From assembly GCA_018970845.1 (NCBI GenBank), contig JAGWVO010000165.1, positions 1-7,889 of the forward strand: 7,889 bases of DNA, read 5' to 3'. The notes under the pieces are model-generated. The model was not told the DNA's origin. It was given only the letters and a program-made list of their open reading frames with translations, and did not search any database. Origin of the DNA: Planctomycetota bacterium (GTDB lineage: Bacteria; Planctomycetota; Planctomycetia; Gemmatales; Gemmataceae). The translations under genes were made by a program, and so were the position numbers. Below are positions 5,940 to 7,889 of this stretch, piece by piece (position 1 is the stretch's first letter; each line of letters starts with the position of its first letter).

Positions 5940-7037
5940 TCATGGCTGGGGCTGGGCAGGGCATTCCCTTCGGATCGGCAGCGTCAGGAACTTGAGCCCC
6001 AGCCACATCAGGACGCCGGCGGTGACCATCATCAGGCTTGTGTTGCTTTCCAGCCCGACGGGGCGGGGATCGCTTCGCAGCAGTTCGTTGAGGAAGCGGT
6101 GCGCGCCGTAGCAGCCAACGAACAGGGCGGCGGCCTGCCCCTCCCGAGTACGCACGGGAAGGTAGGCGAGGATGAGCAATGCCAGCAGGCCCATGCTGAC
6201 CGTCTCGTACAGTTGCGCCGGATGAAGCCCGATGGTGCGGGGGGCGTATGTGAAATCGAGTCGTTCCCCGTTCCGCATGACGGTGATGGAAAGCGTGTTG
6301 ACGCCCCGGTAGGAGGGGCCGGCGAGGTCCTCAAGCAGGATTCGCGAAATATCCTCGGCGGTTTTCACGGGAATGCCGGCCGCGGAGACGATTCGGTCGC
6401 CCGGCCGCAGGTCCTCGGCCCCCGAGCCTTTCTCCACGGCGCCCACCACGGCTTCCGGGAGCGACCCGGGGTCGAGCGTGAAGCCGGCGGGGGACTGCAG
6501 GCCCCGGGCGGACAGGTCGAAGCGCGCGGCCGACGGCAGCGGATAATGGATCGGAATAGTGCCATAATCCGGCGGGACGGGCTGGCCGTAGCAGCAGCCG
6601 TTGAGAAGGCAGCCGATCCGTCCCAGGGCCACGCCGACGGCGAGCGGGGCGGCGTAGACATCCGCCAGCCTCCATGGCGTGACGGGCTGGGAACGGTATT
6701 TGAGGTACCAGCCGAGAACCAGCGCCAGCCCTCCGCCGGCATAGCCCCCGTAAAGGATGATCCCGCCCTCGTTGAACCTGAAATACCGGGTGACGAAGTC
6801 GGCGGGATCGCGCGTGTTTTCCCACATGTAGAGGGCCCGGGCCCCGGCGAGTCCGCCGAGGAAAAGCCAGAGGCCGATGTCCTGCACCATGCCCTCGGGC
6901 ACGCCCTCGCGCCGCGCGAGGCGGACGGCGAGCCAGTTGGCGCACAGGAATCCCGCCAGCAGCATGAGCCCGAAGCCCTGCACGGGAATGCCGTCGGGCC
7001 ATCCGGGCACCGGGATGCGGAACAGGACCTGGTGCAT
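5940..7037 (-). CDS. lgt: Prolipoprotein diacylglyceryl transferase with PDZ-like insertion
   Basis: Lgt moves diacylglycerol from phosphatidylglycerol to the lipobox cysteine of lipoprotein precursors in the inner membrane. The 365 residues show Lgt landmarks in order: IPVQGFGLMLLAGF (17-30), GGIILYGGYAGG (91-102), GRIGCLLNGCCYG (139-151), HPAQLYE (272-278) and YGAHRFLNELLR (310-321), plus several membrane helices. R140 and R314 fit the essential arginines of E. coli Lgt (R143, R239). Y96 stands where E. coli has H103, and NGCC replaces NGE. The protein is longer than the common 260-300 residues because of an insert between GRxG and HPxQLYE; residues about 196-265 (VVGAVEKGSGAEDLRPGDRI, then ITVMRNGERLDF) look like a PDZ domain. 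The frame is open to 7259, but the upstream part is an SPFH-gene shadow. I chose the ATG at 7037 because GGAGG (7046-7042) lies four bases before it. It follows the SPFH gene by 19 bases. Confidence 0.93.
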   Translation of the reverse strand: MHQVLFRIPVPGWPDGIPVQGFGLMLLAGFLCANWLAVRLARREGVPEGMVQDIGLWLFLGGLAGARALYMWENTRDPADFVTRYFRFNEGGIILYGGYAGGGLALVLGWYLKYRSQPVTPWRLADVYAAPLAVGVALGRIGCLLNGCCYGQPVPPDYGTIPIHYPLPSAARFDLSARGLQSPAGFTLDPGSLPEAVVGAVEKGSGAEDLRPGDRIVSAAGIPVKTAEDISRILLEDLAGPSYRGVNTLSITVMRNGERLDFTYAPRTIGLHPAQLYETVSMGLLALLILAYLPVRTREGQAAALFVGCYGAHRFLNELLRSDPRPVGLESNTSLMMVTAGVLMWLGLKFLTLPIRRECPAQPQP

Positions 7038-7056
7038 CTTTCCTCCGTGAAGCACT

Positions 7057-7889
7057 CTATCGGGGCGGGGCCGCCGCCGGGGCCGCGTGCAGGTCGAGGC
7101 CGTCCGGGCCGAGGTGGTGATCGAGAAGCCCGAGTCGGCCCGATTGCCTGATCCTCGCGAAGACCCGGCCGCGCTCATCCTCCCAGATCTGGCGCAGGTA
7201 CGCCGCCGACCGGCCGGCCCGGTTGTAGCCTTCAAGCCGGGCCAGGAACCTTCTGGCATCCTCGGCGGCCAGTCGCTTTCCCGTTTCCGCGGCGACCCGG
7301 GCGTCCTGCTCCATCCGGTACGCGTCGGCCAGCGCGGCCCGCCTCCGGCTCTCGCATTCCTGTTCGGTCCGCGTGACCAGGGTCTGCCTCGCCGTCTCCG
7401 CCCTGGCGACCGACGCGAACGCCGGCTTGACCTCCTCGGGCGGGGCCAGCAATTCGGGCCTCAGGTCGAGCAACTCCACGCCGAGGTCGAGGTCGCGCAC
7501 CCGGGCGACGGCGTCGGAAAGCACCTCGTCGGCCAGGCGAAGCTTTCCCTCGAGAAGGATGCGGTCCACCTGGCGGGCCCCGGCCCAGTCGACCAGGGCC
7601 CCCTCGATCGCCTGGGCCAGGAAAACATCAACCGAGGGTCCGGCAAGAGCGAAATCCACCACGCGCGCCGGATCGACCCTCCACTGGGCCACGACCCGAG
7701 CATGCACCAGGTTCAGGTCGCCCGTCACCATCTGGCCGGGCGGCACCTGGGCCGAGTCGTCCAGTTCGAGGTATCCCACGGGGGTGGAGCGCACGCGGTC
7801 CACGGCGACCCTGTCCACCCGGTCGATGCCGCGGGGGAGCAGCCAATGCGCCCCGGGCGGCATCGGGGGAAGGGCCCTGCCCAACCGAC
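7057..7889 (-). CDS. SPFH-domain membrane protein, HflK/HflC-like (5' end missing)
   Basis: This is the C-terminal 277 or so residues of a protein whose start lies beyond the right edge. SPFH (stomatin/prohibitin/flotillin/HflK-HflC) proteins form ring-shaped membrane scaffolds; HflK/HflC cage and regulate the FtsH protease. The visible part opens with LGRALPPMPPGAHWLLP, matching the HflK/HflC entry into the SPFH fold (PGLHWxxP). MVTGDLNLVHARVVAQWRV follows, matching the conserved TGDxNxV strand pair. The SPFH fold then runs to about residue 165 of the fragment, ending in PPEEVKPAFASVARAE. A charged R/E/A-rich coiled coil follows (about 155-215), and the protein ends in an alanine/proline tail (AAPAAAPPR). 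A TTG at 7884 is an in-frame possible start, but it would cut off the expected N-terminal membrane helix, so I treat the gene as partial. It is the upstream partner of lgt. Confidence 0.85.
   Translation of the reverse strand, partial: RLGRALPPMPPGAHWLLPRGIDRVDRVAVDRVRSTPVGYLELDDSAQVPPGQMVTGDLNLVHARVVAQWRVDPARVVDFALAGPSVDVFLAQAIEGALVDWAGARQVDRILLEGKLRLADEVLSDAVARVRDLDLGVELLDLRPELLAPPEEVKPAFASVARAETARQTLVTRTEQECESRRRAALADAYRMEQDARVAAETGKRLAAEDARRFLARLEGYNRAGRSAAYLRQIWEDERGRVFARIRQSGRLGLLDHHLGPDGLDLHAAPAAAPPR

Noticed and set aside
6577..6600. Cys-rich NGCCYG stretch in Lgt as a metal-binding or zinc-ribbon insertion
   Set aside because: It sits exactly in the GRxGNFxNGE position of Lgt, between membrane segments, and no second CxxC is nearby. 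Substitution within the Lgt motif is the simpler reading.
7038..7259. N-terminal extension of lgt to 7259
   Set aside because: The extra 74 residues are R/S/T/P-rich, overlap the SPFH gene in another frame, and precede a strong ribosome-binding site at the normal Lgt start.
1..7889. CRISPR array, insertion sequence, prophage or other mobile element
   Set aside because: There are no regularly spaced direct repeats, transposase or integrase motifs, or terminal inverted repeats. The window is continuous housekeeping content of even base composition.

Overview
The window is a GC-rich (about two-thirds G+C by eye), densely coded bacterial chromosome segment with ordinary housekeeping content. There are no insertion sequences, integrases, phage genes or CRISPR arrays. 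Two features point to a planctomycete, probably near Gemmata/Isosphaera. One is a secreted protein (5209-5886) of a family I associate with those genomes. The other is a lipoprotein-processing enzyme of unusual build. This assignment comes from remembered sequence resemblance, not from a search.

Layout, left to right. Positions 1-259 hold no convincing gene and lead into a plus-strand CorA-type divalent-metal channel (260-1261). Thirteen bases after it, on the minus strand, is tRNA-Leu(GAG) (1275-1357), followed by a non-coding stretch to 1608. Positions 1609-4662 hold three histidine-biosynthesis genes on the minus strand, in transcription order hisD, hisC, hisB. hisD and hisC overlap by four bases, and hisC and hisB are 13 bases apart. 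Upstream of hisD is a 94-base spacer with two strong GC hairpins, then a small four-helix DoxX-like membrane protein (4757-5161, minus). Diverging from it is the secreted YdjY-domain-like protein (5209-5886, plus). Convergent with that gene, across a 14-base perfect palindrome, is a two-gene minus-strand unit: an SPFH (HflK/HflC/stomatin-type) protein cut by the window's right edge, then lgt, the prolipoprotein diacylglyceryl transferase.

How the genes fit together. HisB, HisC and HisD catalyse three of the last four steps of histidine synthesis: IGP to imidazole-acetol phosphate (HisB), to histidinol phosphate (HisC), and finally histidinol to histidine (HisD). The histidinol-phosphate phosphatase is not in the window. 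The SPFH/lgt pair is a cell-envelope unit: a membrane scaffold protein next to the enzyme that lipidates lipoprotein precursors.

The most interesting observation is in lgt. The enzyme appears to carry a PDZ-like domain of about 70 residues between its GRxG motif and its HPxQLYE motif. It also has substitutions at positions conserved in the Escherichia coli enzyme. No other part of the window looks like a new system.
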